Notes: generated by a model not told the origin, from the letters alone. Numbered from the stretch's first letter, positions 22,914 to 31,361 are shown. The stretch is DNA of 64,000 nucleotides from Phytohabitans sp052068095 (GCF_052068095.1 NZ_JBQHDG010000003.1:62001-126000), one strand, 5' to 3'. Made by a program: numbers and translations.

Positions 22914-23798
22914 ATGGCAGAGTCACTCGATCCGTCCATCTGTCGGTTGCGACTGAGGCGCGCTTTGCGGGAGGCGCGCGTCGCGAAAGGGCTCAGCCAG
23001 AAGGATGTCGCCGAGGCTCAGGATTGGTCGGTGTCAAAGCTGCTGAGGATCGAGGGTGGCGCAGTCGGAGTTTCCACCACTGACCTGCGCGCTCTCCTCG
23101 ACATGTACCAGATCCGTGATCCTCATCAGGTGGGCGAGTTGACGAGATGGGCCCAGATCGCGCGTAAGTCGCCACTGTCCCGTCACCGCGACGTCCTCAG
23201 CTCTGAGATGTTGACCTACCTCAACTACGAGGGCTCCGCTTCGGTCGTGCGGCAGTGGGAGCCGCTCTTCGTCCCTGGGCTCTTGCAGACCGAGGCGTAC
23301 GCGCAGGCGGTTATAGAGACCCTTGCCCCGCCGGGGACATCGAGACGCATCATGGACCGCCAGATCGAGGCACGGTTGGCCCGGCAGGAACTCCTCCGCC
23401 AGCCCGAGGCGCCTGAAATGTTCTTCATCGTCGACGAATCGGCGTTGCGTCGCCGGGTTGGCCCTGGAGACACGATGATCGCGCAGTTGGCATACCTCCG
23501 TGAGCAGGCGGAACTTCCCCAGATCACGATCCAGATCCTGCCGTTTGAGGTCGGGGTGCATCGCAACATGCGATCCCCGTTTGTGATCCTGGAGTTCAGG
23601 GAGGCCAACGTCGAGGCGCTTCTATTCGTGGAAAATCCACGGGGTTACATCCTCGATCGCGATGACGGGGAGGAACTCGCTCTCTACTTGTCCGGCTTCT
23701 GGGATTTGGAGGGCCTTGCTCTGCCGGCCGAGGAGACTGGTGCGGTGATCGGCCGCATCATCGGTGACCTTGGCGGTCAGGCCGCGCGTGCGGCCTGA
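22914..23798 (+). CDS. XRE-family regulator with DUF5753
   Basis: A 294-residue regulator. The helix-turn-helix is RLRRALREARVAKGLSQKDV, AEAQDWSVSKLLRIEGGAVG and VSTTDLRALLDMYQI. The C-terminal DUF5753 includes YEGSASVVRQWEPLFVPGLL, QTEAYAQAVIETLAPPGTS and MRSPFVILEFREANVEALLF. It pairs with DUF397, here encoded divergently instead of just downstream as is more usual. Such pairs control development, secondary metabolism or behave toxin-antitoxin-like. The ATG is chosen for GAGGGGA about 10 nt upstream. Confidence 0.9.
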   Translation: MAESLDPSICRLRLRRALREARVAKGLSQKDVAEAQDWSVSKLLRIEGGAVGVSTTDLRALLDMYQIRDPHQVGELTRWAQIARKSPLSRHRDVLSSEMLTYLNYEGSASVVRQWEPLFVPGLLQTEAYAQAVIETLAPPGTSRRIMDRQIEARLARQELLRQPEAPEMFFIVDESALRRRVGPGDTMIAQLAYLREQAELPQITIQILPFEVGVHRNMRSPFVILEFREANVEALLFVENPRGYILDRDDGEELALYLSGFWDLEGLALPAEETGAVIGRIIGDLGGQAARAA

Positions 23799-23824
23799 CC
23801 GAGATGGTTGTTACGCCTACGGCT

Positions 23825-24046
23825 TCAGGTGTGTAGTGGGCAGAACACCCTGGTGGAGCCGAGCAGGGCGGCCGTCGTCACGATGATCGAGACGATGGCT
23901 GGGGCGTCCCAGCCCAACGCGGCCAGCGCGACCGACTGCACTAGGATCACGATGACCAAGATCACGTTTGCCGGGCGTCTCGTGCGGCGGTGGGGGTGTA
24001 GCGCGATTGAATGCGCGTAGTGTCTTGGTGGGAATCGTCTCGTCAT
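23825..24046 (-). CDS. Small membrane protein, unknown function
   Basis: A 73-residue protein with a basic, His/Arg-rich N-terminus (TRRFPPRHYAHSIALHPHRR) and two hydrophobic stretches (NVILVIVILVQSVALAALGW and IVSIIVTTAALLGS) that could form a hairpin in the membrane. The ATG has GAGGGTG upstream. No family is recognised. It converges on the XRE-DUF5753 gene with 26 bp between. It may be a real small gene of the same accessory block, but evidence is limited to coding-like composition and start context. Confidence 0.5.
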   Translation of the reverse strand: MTRRFPPRHYAHSIALHPHRRTRRPANVILVIVILVQSVALAALGWDAPAIVSIIVTTAALLGSTRVFCPLHT

Positions 24047-24223
24047 CTTCTGGCACCCTCTCTGCCTGCAGCCCATGGGGAGCGCGCCGCGTCACATGCG
24101 GGGCGTTTGCTGCCGCTGAATCCCGTACGGTGACTCGGTCTGCCGTCGAGATTACGTGCTGTGAGCGTGAAGAATCGGATGGATCGCAGGAAATGCGCAT
24201 TGGGGCTCCGCGCCCAAATGACA

Positions 24224-24255
24224 CGAAAGCCCTCCGCAGCATCGGAGGGCTTTCG
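24224..24255. terminator. Terminator-like hairpin
   Basis: CGAAAGCCCTCCG (24224-24236) pairs perfectly with CGGAGGGCTTTCG (24243-24255) around CAGCAT. Symmetric A and T ends would allow action in either direction. The gene it serves is unclear because it stands free between distant genes. Confidence 0.6.
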
Positions 24256-24488
24256 CGGCGCTTCCGAGGGACAAGCGTCTGGGCTGCAGGCGATGCCTGG
24301 AAGCAGCGCTGATCCGAGGAGAACCAGCCCATACAGTATGGCGCTGATACCGGCGGAACGGAAGTGTCAACTAGCTACATGGCAGATCGCGATCCGGAGA
24401 GTGGATTGCTGCTGTCGGTGAGCATCGACAAGCCGACGTTCAGACGTACGATAGCTTAGCGCGCGATGGCACTCCGGGATTTCCGTGA

Positions 24489-24507
24489 ATTGGCATTCCG
24501 TGCCAAT
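24489..24507. promoter_or_regulatory. Candidate operator palindrome ATTGGCA-N5-TGCCAAT
   Basis: Perfect 7-bp arms with a 5-nt centre lie about 70 bp upstream of the gene at 24576. The regulator is not identifiable. Confidence 0.4.
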
Positions 24508-24575
24508 GGGGTTGCATGAATGTTGCGGCGGGAATGGGCGGGAACCGAAGGGCGCCCTCGTGACTCGTAGGCGAC

Positions 24576-25172
24576 ATGATCGAGCGCTCCATCCATGGCA
24601 TCGCCGTCGCGGTGATCGGGCTCGGCGGGGTCGTCGCGTGCGACGGTGGCGATCCGGCGCCGGTGGTGACGAGCGCTAGCCCGAGCGGCGCGTCGGGATG
24701 CGCGCGGCCCGCGTTCGGCAGGGCCGACGTCACCCTCACGCCGGGGCCGACCGAAGGGGTGCCCCAGGCCACCGCCGGCGGTGACGTGCTCGCCATCGAC
24801 GCGGTCGTGCTCGACCGGGGCTGCCAGCCGGTGCCTGGTGCGCCGCTGCGGATCTGGCACACCGACGCGCGCGGGCTGTACGGTCCCAAGGGCGGGGACG
24901 ACTGCTGCTTCTACGAGGCGCGCGGCCAGACCGACCACAGTGGACGCTTCCGGCTGGAGACGATCCGGCCGGCGCAGTACCCCGAGGCGAACGCGCCGCC
25001 GGCACACATCCACCTTCAGATCGACCACGGTGGGCGGCGGGCCGAGGTGACGATGGTCTTCGGCTCCGGCTCGCCGCCCGCCACCGTCACGCCGGCGGAA
25101 GGGCCGGTCGGTGTCCTGCTCAGCCGTGACGGTGCCGGGTGGCGAGGCGAAGCCGTGCTGCTGCTTACTTGA
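24576..25172 (+). CDS. Intradiol ring-cleavage dioxygenase-like lipoprotein
   Basis: A 198-residue protein with an N-terminal export signal ending in a lipobox-like GVVAC, so it is probably a lipoprotein. The rest matches the intradiol dioxygenase core: CQPVPGAPLRIWHTDARGLY, CCFYEARGQTDHSGRFRLET, and PPAHIHLQIDHGGRRAEVTM. The candidate non-heme iron ligands (a Tyr in ARGLY, a Tyr in CCFY, and the two His of HIH) are present. Surface members of this group are known in actinobacteria, and the aromatic substrate here is unknown. The 3' end overlaps the convergent DUF427 gene by 8 bp. Confidence 0.8.
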   Translation: MIERSIHGIAVAVIGLGGVVACDGGDPAPVVTSASPSGASGCARPAFGRADVTLTPGPTEGVPQATAGGDVLAIDAVVLDRGCQPVPGAPLRIWHTDARGLYGPKGGDDCCFYEARGQTDHSGRFRLETIRPAQYPEANAPPAHIHLQIDHGGRRAEVTMVFGSGSPPATVTPAEGPVGVLLSRDGAGWRGEAVLLLT

Positions 25173-25920
25173 TCGGCTCGCCGTCCACGTACACGGTGAC
25201 GCCGGGCTTGCCGGTCCAGAAGGAGAGGAGGCCGGCCACCTTCTGGCTCTCCGGGAGCGGGGTGCGGTAGGTCCACACCACGTCGTCGCGGACCGTGTCT
25301 CCCGCGCGCACCGACCAGTACGTCGCCTTGCCCTTGTACGGGCAGTACGACTCGGTCGCCGACGGCTGGAGCAGGTCGAGGCGCACGTCGACCATCGGCA
25401 GGTAGTAGCGGGGCGGCAGCCCCGTCTCGTAGAGCACGTACGGACGGCTCGACTCGGCGACCGTGACGCCGTCGACCTCGACGCGTACGTGGCGGGAGCT
25501 GGCCAGGATGTCCACGCGCGTGTAGGGGTCGCGGGCGTGTACGTAGACCGGCTCGTCCTCCTCCAGCCACTCGTCCATCGCGTCCCAGTCGAAGCGGACC
25601 AGCTCGCGCAGCTCGTCGATCGGGGAGTCTTCGTGGCGGAGGGCGGCGTCCACGGCCTCGCGGTCGCCCACGCGCACGGTGTACAACTGGCCGTCGCCGC
25701 GGCTGGGGGAGTGCTTGGCGCGACCGGTGGGCTCGAGCACACCGGCGGCCACGTCGGCGAGGGGCAGGTAGTAGGTGGGGTAGTAGGGGCTCTCCCACAC
25801 GTACGCCGGCTTGGTCGTGTCGGCGATCACCTGGCCGTTGAAGACCACGCGGACCCGCTTGGCGCCCTGCTCCACCCGTACCCGGCCGCGGGTCGCGGTG
25901 GAAGCCGTAGAAGTAGTCAT
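25165..25920 (-). CDS. DUF427 domain protein (two DUF427 repeats)
   Basis: A 251-residue protein with two DUF427 modules. The first has RVRVVFNGQVIADTTKPAYV, WESPYYPTYYLPLADV. The second has VRVEVDGVTVAESSRPYVLY, ETGLPPRYYLPMVDV and CPYKGKATYWSVRAG. The conserved YYLP and C-PYKG motifs suggest a ligand pocket, but the function is unknown. The ATG at 25920 is the most plausible start although its ribosome-binding site is weak. It diverges from the PemK-like gene at 25973. Confidence 0.85.
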   Translation of the reverse strand: MTTSTASTATRGRVRVEQGAKRVRVVFNGQVIADTTKPAYVWESPYYPTYYLPLADVAAGVLEPTGRAKHSPSRGDGQLYTVRVGDREAVDAALRHEDSPIDELRELVRFDWDAMDEWLEEDEPVYVHARDPYTRVDILASSRHVRVEVDGVTVAESSRPYVLYETGLPPRYYLPMVDVRLDLLQPSATESYCPYKGKATYWSVRAGDTVRDDVVWTYRTPLPESQKVAGLLSFWTGKPGVTVYVDGEPIK

Positions 25921-25959
25921 GTTCTCAACCAACAGACCCGGTCGAGATCGAATTCCGGA

Positions 25960-25965
25960 TATGGT
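25960..25965 (+). promoter_or_regulatory. -10 box of a leaderless gene (PemK-like)
   Basis: TATGGT is followed by 7 nt and then the GTG at 25973. This favours the GTG over an ATG at 25961 that lies inside the box. Confidence 0.45.
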
Positions 25966-25972
25966 GCACGCC

Positions 25973-26419
25973 GTGAGCAACCTCCTGAAGAGCGTCGCCG
26001 CCAGGCTGCGCAAGCGGCCCCGGCCGCAGCCGGCCGCCCTGGGCGGCCGCACTCTCGTGTACGCGCCCAACCTGGACGGCGACGCCGATCCGGGCGAGAT
26101 CGTGTGGACCTGGGTGGCCTACGAGGACGACCCGCGGCAGGGCAAGGACCGCCCGGTGCTGGTGGTGGGACGCGACGGGCGCACGCTGCTGGGCCTGATG
26201 CTCTCCAGCAACAACGACCGCGAGGGGCAGCGCCACTGGTACGCGCTCGGCCCCGGCGCCTGGGATCGCGAGCACCGCCCCAGCTGGGTGCGGCTCGACC
26301 GGGTGCTCACCGTCGACGAAGACGGCATCCGCCGCGAGGGCGCGGTGCTCGACCGGGTGCGCTTCGAGGCGGTGGCGCAGGAGCTGCGCACCGGCTACGG
26401 ATGGGCGGCGCAGCGATGA
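25973..26419 (+). CDS. PemK/MazF-like toxin family protein
   Basis: A 148-residue protein whose middle matches actinobacterial PemK/MazF-like proteins: LVYAPNLDGDADPGEIVWTW, DPRQGKDRPVLVVGRDGRTL, LGLMLSSNN, and WVRLDRVLTVDEDGIRREGA. Classical members are mRNA interferases, with the RPVLV strand and SxxN loop near the active site. No antitoxin gene is adjacent, so it may be an orphan or a domesticated member. It overlaps the downstream methyltransferase by four bases (ATGA). An ATG at 25961 is an alternative start. Confidence 0.7.
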   Translation: MSNLLKSVAARLRKRPRPQPAALGGRTLVYAPNLDGDADPGEIVWTWVAYEDDPRQGKDRPVLVVGRDGRTLLGLMLSSNNDREGQRHWYALGPGAWDREHRPSWVRLDRVLTVDEDGIRREGAVLDRVRFEAVAQELRTGYGWAAQR

Positions 26420-27237
26420 CGCGCGAGGTGCCGGAGCGCACGCCGTTCGCGACGATCGACGACATGCCGCCGCCGATGCAGGCGATGATCTTCGATGCGC
26501 TCGAACGGATGGCCGCCGACCCGCAGATGCGCCGGGTGCGGGCCGCCGCTCAGCGGGCGCTCGACCCGCGGCCCGGGCAGCGCCTGCTCGACGCCGGGTG
26601 CGGGGTGGGCGAGGTGGCGCGTGACCTCGCGGCGGCCGTCGCCCCGGGCGGTCAGGTCGTCGGCGTGGACGCCTCCGCCGCGGCCATCGCCGTCGCCACC
26701 GGACGCGCCGGCGACGCCCGGGTGACCTACGCCGTCGGCGACCTGCTCTCCCTCGACTTCGAGGACCAGACATTCGACGGGGTACGGGCCGAGCGGGTGC
26801 TCCAGCACATGGGGGAACCGGACGCGGGCGTCGCCGAGCTGGTGCGGGTGACCCGCGCCGGCGGGCGGGTGTGCCTCGTCGACACCGACTGGCTCTCGCT
26901 GGCCAGCGACGGGCTGCCGGACGACCTGGTGTCGCGGATGTGGCAGGGCGCGATGGTCGCCCGCCAGCACCAGCCGACGATGGGGCGCACGCTCCGCCGG
27001 CGCCTGGTGCGCGCCGGTCTCGTCGACGTGGTGTGCGAGCCGGTGCCGCTGTGGTTTACCGACCCGGACGACGCCAGCACGGTGATCCCCCTCTTCAACC
27101 GGAGCATCCCGCGCGAGGCCGGGTTCATCCCGGAGGAGCTGTGGGACCCGTGGTGGGCGGCGGTCGACCGCGCGGCCGACGCGGGCGAGCTGCTCGCGGT
27201 GGTGACTATCTGGGTGGCTGCTGGCGTCCGCCCTTAG
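26416..27237 (+). CDS. Class I SAM-dependent methyltransferase
   Basis: A 273-residue methyltransferase. Motif I is QRLLDAGCGVGEVARDLAAA, the acidic residue after strand 2 is in VVGVDASAAAIAVATG, and the motif II/III region is FDGVRAERVLQHMGEPDAGV then TRAGGRVCLVDTDW. The C-terminal part (MWQGAMVARQHQPTMGRTLR and on) is a substrate cap of unknown specificity. It is translationally coupled to the PemK-like gene, an unusual pairing. The 3' end overlaps the convergent serpin by 32 bp. Confidence 0.87.
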   Translation: MTREVPERTPFATIDDMPPPMQAMIFDALERMAADPQMRRVRAAAQRALDPRPGQRLLDAGCGVGEVARDLAAAVAPGGQVVGVDASAAAIAVATGRAGDARVTYAVGDLLSLDFEDQTFDGVRAERVLQHMGEPDAGVAELVRVTRAGGRVCLVDTDWLSLASDGLPDDLVSRMWQGAMVARQHQPTMGRTLRRRLVRAGLVDVVCEPVPLWFTDPDDASTVIPLFNRSIPREAGFIPEELWDPWWAAVDRAADAGELLAVVTIWVAAGVRP

Positions 27238-28363
27238 TGTCGCTCGGGTCGCCGACGACGCCGGCGAAGAGCGGCACCCCGGTCGGCACGTGCGTGATGG
27301 CGAAGGCGAACGGCAGGTCGGCACTGACCACTGTGGTCGGTGGCTGGCGCATCGAGGTGAGCATCATCAACCCCGTGGCGGCGGCCGCCTCGGTGCCCCA
27401 CTCGTCCACTGTGATCGTCGCCCGCTGCACGGCGCCGTCGACGCGGAGCCCGGGGTGGATGCCGCCCAGGTCCGCCTCCGGCGCGAAGACCGTCCGCAGG
27501 CCGAGGGACTTCAGCGGTGGTACAAGATCGATGTGCGAGCCGTAATCGAACCGCGGCATGGCCAACCCGACGTAGGTCGGGACGAGTGATCGGGTCACGG
27601 CGGCGAGCAGGTCGGGCGCGAGCAGTGCGTCCGGCGCCTGGTCGTCCGCCGGCACGATGAGCCGCATGGCGAGGTCGGCGCCCTTGTAGGGGAGCTCGAC
27701 GGCCTGCCAGTCGGGCCCGGCGGCGTAGGCGAGGTCGGCGGTGAGGTGCATCATCGGCACCCGCACCGGCCCGCCGGCCGCGGCGAAGTGCTCGTGGGTC
27801 GTCTCGCCCTCGGCGAACGGGTGCCGCCACGGGGCCTTGAGGTAGATCGCGTTGGCGAGCACCAGGCGGGTGGCGGGGGAGAGGGCGTCGAAGAGGCGCG
27901 GGATGCGGCCGGCGGTGGTGTCGTGCACCCACGCGTTGATGACCTCGGCGCCGTCGCGGGCGAAGTCGACCGGGTGCACGCCGGTGCCGTAGTGCGTGGC
28001 CAGCGTCTCCAGGAACTCCGCGCCGACCGGCAGGCCGTGCTGGGTGAACAGGCCGTTGGCGACGCGCACGTGGTCGGTGGCGGCCTGCCGCGAGATCGCG
28101 TTGAACGCCGCGTGCGTGCCCTCCGCCGGAAAGCCGAGCACGCGGTCGATCTCCGCCGCCGTCTCGCCGCCCGCGCCGGCACGTGCCATGGCGAACGCGT
28201 ATGCCAGCGACAGGGGGGAGCAGACCCAGTTGGTGGTCGTGGCCCGCTCGGCGAGCGCGTGGCCCACGCGGGTGATGCCGGCGGCCACCTCGGCGATCGG
28301 TGCGTCGCCGGGCGGGGCGACCCGCTCGACGCCTTCGGCCGTGAGGGTGGGTACGGCTGCCAT
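27206..28363 (-). CDS. Serpin family protein
   Basis: A 385-residue serpin of normal length without an obvious signal peptide, so probably intracellular. It has WVCSPLSLAYAFAMARAGAG, VINAWVHDTTAGRIPRLFDA, and VLANAIYLKAPWRHPFAE. The reactive-centre hinge is visible as VDEWGTEAAAATGLMML, which has the small residues needed for loop insertion and so suggests an inhibitory serpin. The final strands DLPFAFAITHVPTGVPLFAG follow. Bacterial serpins are sporadic and thought to block serine or cysteine proteases. The target is unknown. Confidence 0.9.
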   Translation of the reverse strand: MAAVPTLTAEGVERVAPPGDAPIAEVAAGITRVGHALAERATTTNWVCSPLSLAYAFAMARAGAGGETAAEIDRVLGFPAEGTHAAFNAISRQAATDHVRVANGLFTQHGLPVGAEFLETLATHYGTGVHPVDFARDGAEVINAWVHDTTAGRIPRLFDALSPATRLVLANAIYLKAPWRHPFAEGETTHEHFAAAGGPVRVPMMHLTADLAYAAGPDWQAVELPYKGADLAMRLIVPADDQAPDALLAPDLLAAVTRSLVPTYVGLAMPRFDYGSHIDLVPPLKSLGLRTVFAPEADLGGIHPGLRVDGAVQRATITVDEWGTEAAAATGLMMLTSMRQPPTTVVSADLPFAFAITHVPTGVPLFAGVVGDPSDTKGGRQQPPR

Positions 28364-28434
28364 CTGTCCAGAGTATGCGGCCGCGGCCGGCTTCGCGCCG
28401 GCCGCGGCCGATCGTACTGGTCCCTTGTGGATCG

Positions 28435-29196
28435 TCAGGCGCTGTAGCCGCGCTCGGCGATCCAGTTGGCGGCCGAGATGGTGCTCATCCAGTAGGTGCC
28501 ACCGTTCGAGGTGTCGAACGGGTCCGCGATCCGCACGGTGCGGCCCTGGTCGCGGTAGCCGACGATGGTCAGGTAGTGCCCACCCTCGTACGAGTGCGCC
28601 TTACCGTTGACGTCGGTGGCGGTGCCCTTGATGTTCGCCACGACCGGGTAGCCGTGGCTCAGGGCGCGCATGACGTCCGCCTGGAGGCGGTCCATCTCCG
28701 CGGGCTTGGCGGACGGGCCGGGGATCTCCCGCGTGCGGTAGAAGTCGGTCCCGTTCACCTTGTTGAGCACGCGCGTGGTCTCGTGCGCCGAGTTGGTGCC
28801 GTTCTCGGTGGTGCCCAGGCTCTTCGCCAGGTCGTACTGGCTCGGCGCGGGCCCACGCGCGGAGAGCGCGATGCGGGTCGCCGCCGGGGCGCAGAAGTAG
28901 TACGTGCTCTGCTCCTGGTAGCCGAAGCGGACCTGGGCGGCGGCCTTCGCCGGGACCGCCTTCTTGGCGGGGGCGGTGTGCTTCTTGGCGGTGTTCGCCG
29001 GCTTGCCGTCGGCCTTGGCGGCCACGGTGGCCGTCGCGGCGGGAGGCGCCGCGCTGGCCGGGTCGTTGGCGGCCTGGATAGCGGCCGGGCCGCCGACAGT
29101 GCCGGCGGCGAGTGCCAACCCAGCGGCGAACATGGCCGGCCGGTGGAGCCGGTTCCTGTCGATGGACGGCAGCCACCGATCGAGGACGTGCTTCAT
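28435..29196 (-). CDS. Secreted C39-family cysteine peptidase
   Basis: A 253-residue exported protein. A signal-like hydrophobic stretch (AMFAAGLALAAGTVGGPAA) is followed by an Ala/Lys-rich linker (about 55-88) and a C39-like papain-fold domain. The likely catalytic Cys is residue 102 (STYYFCAPAATRIAL), the His is residue 207 (EGGHYLTIVGYRD), and the Asp lies in VRIADPFD. The domain resembles stand-alone secreted C39 peptidases more than bacteriocin exporters. The ATG has only a weak ribosome-binding site. Confidence 0.85.
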   Translation of the reverse strand: MKHVLDRWLPSIDRNRLHRPAMFAAGLALAAGTVGGPAAIQAANDPASAAPPAATATVAAKADGKPANTAKKHTAPAKKAVPAKAAAQVRFGYQEQSTYYFCAPAATRIALSARGPAPSQYDLAKSLGTTENGTNSAHETTRVLNKVNGTDFYRTREIPGPSAKPAEMDRLQADVMRALSHGYPVVANIKGTATDVNGKAHSYEGGHYLTIVGYRDQGRTVRIADPFDTSNGGTYWMSTISAANWIAERGYSA

Positions 29197-29587
29197 CACA
29201 GGGGAACCCTTTCGTTTGCTGGGGGATGGTCGCTCCGCGGCGGGCTCTTCGGCGAGGGCCACGGGCGGCGCTTGCGGCATCTCGTCGTACTGGCCGCGAA
29301 CGCGAAGGCACGCTCGGTTGGGGTTCCGGCGTGCCGGGGATGTCAACCGGCCGGTAACCCGATCCATTCCCCGGGCCGGGACGTGGCCCGGGTCACTGGC
29401 TGGGCGCCCGACACCATGGGGCCATTGGGTCCGAATGCGCCGGACCGTCCGGGGTGGGCGGCCGGACCGCCGGGCCCGGGGCGGGCCGCCGCCCGGTGGG
29501 CACACCCCGGCCCGTCAAGCCATCGCGGCCGGTCCGTGCGGCCGCCATGCGGGCGGCCCGGGCGCCCGCGGGCGGCGGCCGGTCAGG
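29197..29587. other. Noncoding gap upstream of the C39 peptidase gene
   Basis: I see no gene. Two short hairpins are present: CCCGGGCC...GGCCCGGG (29370-29392) and GGCACGC...GCGTGCC (about 29310-29337). On the minus strand TTGACA occurs at about 29344, but no convincing -10 partner follows. Confidence 0.5.
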
Positions 29588-29812
29588 TCACTGCACCGGT
29601 CCGTCGTGCTTTTTTGCCGTCACGTGCCAGAATCCGGCAACGGCCACCACAGCGCCCAGAAAGGCGACGAACGGCGGCATGATCGCGGCCGTGATGGCCA
29701 GCGCGAAGAACCCGATGACGATGGCCCAGAGGACCCTTGTGCCCCCACTCACGTACCACTCCCGTTGTCGTGCGGTAGTGGCCGGCGCAGGGGGCACCGG
29801 CGATGCGGGCAT
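29588..29812 (-). CDS. Small two-helix membrane protein
   Basis: A 74-residue protein with two predicted transmembrane helices (VLWAIVIGFFALAITAAIMP and FVAFLGAVVAVAGFWHV), a Pro/Ala-rich N-terminus and a basic C-terminal tail. No family is recognised. It lies between the C39 peptidase and the TVP38-like gene on the same strand but with gaps of about 100 and 390 bp, so it may be a separate transcript. Confidence 0.55.
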   Translation of the reverse strand: MPASPVPPAPATTARQREWYVSGGTRVLWAIVIGFFALAITAAIMPPFVAFLGAVVAVAGFWHVTAKKHDGPVQ

Positions 29813-29913
29813 ACGACCCGCCCAGGAGTAAACGAGCGACCACCCGGTGAGGTGGTCGTGTGGGGCGTTTTACGTAGTTTGGGACCGCGTGTCCGCCGCC
29901 CGCGGGAGAGAGA

Positions 29914-30648
29914 TCAGGCGGCTGCTGCCGCGGCGGCGCGGCGGGAGCGGCGCCACTTCGTGACGATGATCGTGGTGGCTACCAGGCCGAGGCCGGCCGG
30001 GGCGATGGCGAACCAGTTGATGTCGCCGGGTGAGGCCACCGCGGCGCCCATGGCCGCGTAGCCGAAGGCGGACGGTATCGACGCCAGCACGCTGCCGACC
30101 AGGAACGGGCGCAGCCGCGCGCCGGTCGTGCCGTAGCCGTAGCTGATCAGGCCGAAGCCGCCGACCGGGAGCAGGCGTACGGTCACCACGCCGAGCACGC
30201 TCTGCCGGGCGAACCAGCCGTCGAGGCGGGCGAGGCGGCCGCGGACGCGTTCGGCGACGAAGTCTCGGCCAAGCGTGCGGCCGACGGTGAAGCCGAGCAG
30301 GGCGGCGAGCAGCGCGGCGCCGAGCGCGTAGCTGGCGCCGCCGACCGTGCCGAAGAGCGCGCCCCACGCGAAGGACACCAGCGTGCGGGGGACGAGTACC
30401 ACCATCATCAGCGCGCCCACGACGACCGCCGCCGGTGGTGCGAGCGGGCCGAGGCGGTCGACCAGGCGGGGGGCGTCGGCCAGGTCGGGCTGGGGGAGCA
30501 GCAGCACGGTGAGGCCGAAGAGGACCAGGATCGCGAGCAGCAGCGTGAAGCGGGCCACCGACCGCTGCCGCAGGCGGGGCGCCAGCGCACGCAGGCGGGG
30601 GGCCGACGCTCGCAGGCGGGGGGCCAGCGCCCGCAGGCGGGCGATCAC
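29914..30648 (-). CDS. TVP38/TMEM64 (VTT/DedA-like) membrane protein
   Basis: A 244-residue polytopic membrane protein of the VTT domain (SNARE-associated/DedA-like) group. These are now linked to lipid scrambling or undecaprenyl-phosphate recycling. It has FTLLLAILVLFGLTVLLLPQ, then ALMMVVLVPRTLVSFAWGAL, FGTVGGASYALGAALLAALL and VTVRLLPVGGFGLISYGYGT. The N-terminus is unusual: tandem LRALAPRL/ASAPRLR repeats over about 25 residues from repeated 24-bp DNA. The GTG start overlaps the gatD stop as GTGA, so it is coupled to murT-gatD. That suggests a role in envelope precursor metabolism, which is inference. Confidence 0.82.
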   Translation of the reverse strand: MIARLRALAPRLRASAPRLRALAPRLRQRSVARFTLLLAILVLFGLTVLLLPQPDLADAPRLVDRLGPLAPPAAVVVGALMMVVLVPRTLVSFAWGALFGTVGGASYALGAALLAALLGFTVGRTLGRDFVAERVRGRLARLDGWFARQSVLGVVTVRLLPVGGFGLISYGYGTTGARLRPFLVGSVLASIPSAFGYAAMGAAVASPGDINWFAIAPAGLGLVATTIIVTKWRRSRRAAAAAAA

Positions 30649-31361
30649 GAGGCCGCCGTCGCGGCCATGCGCTCCGCGCGGAGGCGGTCTGACCACGTGT
30701 CGTCGAGTGGGGGGAGCGAGTCGTAGCCGGTGGCCCAGCGCAGCAGCAGGTCGGCGATGGCCGGGTTGCGGGAGAGGGCGGGCCCGTGGGAGTACGTGCC
30801 GAGGAGCTTGCCGCGCCACGCGCCCTCGGTCGCGCCGTCGTTGCCGATGCCGGTGGTGACCCGGGCCAGCGGGGATACGCCGGCGCCAAGGTGGGTGCGG
30901 CCGCCGTGGTTTTCGAAGCCGGTCAGCGGAGGCAGGCCGAGCCGCGGGTCGATCGGGCCGCCGAGCTCGCCGACCGCGCGGGTGGGGCCCCGGTCGGAGT
31001 GGAAGTCGAGCAGGTTGAGGCCGGGGTACTGGGTGCCCTTGGCGAAGAACGAGCCGCCGAGCAGCTGGTAGCCGGCGCAGACCGCGAACACCACCGAGCC
31101 CTGCGCCACGGCGCGGTGCAGGCCGCCGTCGCCGATCAGCCGCTGGGCGGCGAGGGCCTGCGGGCCGTCTTCGCCGCCGCCGAGCAGGTAGATGTCGGCG
31201 GTGGTGGGCAGCGGCTGGTCGGAGCGCACCTCCAGCGTCTGCACCGGCAGCCCGCGCAGCGCGGCTCGGCGGGCGAGGATGAGCAGGTTGCCCCGGTCGC
31301 CGTACGTGGACAGCAGGTCGGGGTAGATCCAGACGATGCGGATGGTGCTGTCAGAGGACAC
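30645..31361 (-). CDS. gatD: Lipid II isoglutaminyl synthase, glutaminase subunit GatD
   Basis: A 238-residue class I glutamine amidotransferase-like subunit (CobB/CobQ type). The catalytic Cys is residue 95 (VVFAVCAGYQLLGG) and the His is residue 193 (LGTYSHGPALSRN). It opens with RIVWIYPDLLSTYGDRGN and carries FENHGGRTHLG. It releases ammonia from glutamine for MurT, which amidates the alpha-carboxyl of D-Glu in lipid II to D-isoglutamine. It overlaps murT by 11 bp and the TVP38-like gene by 4 bp. Confidence 0.92.
   Translation of the reverse strand: MSSDSTIRIVWIYPDLLSTYGDRGNLLILARRAALRGLPVQTLEVRSDQPLPTTADIYLLGGGEDGPQALAAQRLIGDGGLHRAVAQGSVVFAVCAGYQLLGGSFFAKGTQYPGLNLLDFHSDRGPTRAVGELGGPIDPRLGLPPLTGFENHGGRTHLGAGVSPLARVTTGIGNDGATEGAWRGKLLGTYSHGPALSRNPAIADLLLRWATGYDSLPPLDDTWSDRLRAERMAATAAS

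Larger units (their letters stand above)
24047..24575. other. Noncoding gap with a strong hairpin and a palindrome
   Basis: No gene is supportable. It contains a 13-bp perfect terminator-like stem (24224-24255) and a TTGGCA-N5-TGCCAA palindrome (24489-24507) about 70 bp before the dioxygenase-like gene. No module A copy is seen. Confidence 0.6.

Noticed and set aside
22609..22926. Minus-strand open frame of about 100 codons in the DUF397/XRE gap
   Set aside because: It runs across the XRE start region, lacks a ribosome-binding site and family features, and the region looks regulatory.
29197..29587. A second c-di-AMP riboswitch before the C39 peptidase gene
   Set aside because: The conserved blocks seen at 32845-33055 are absent on the minus strand here.
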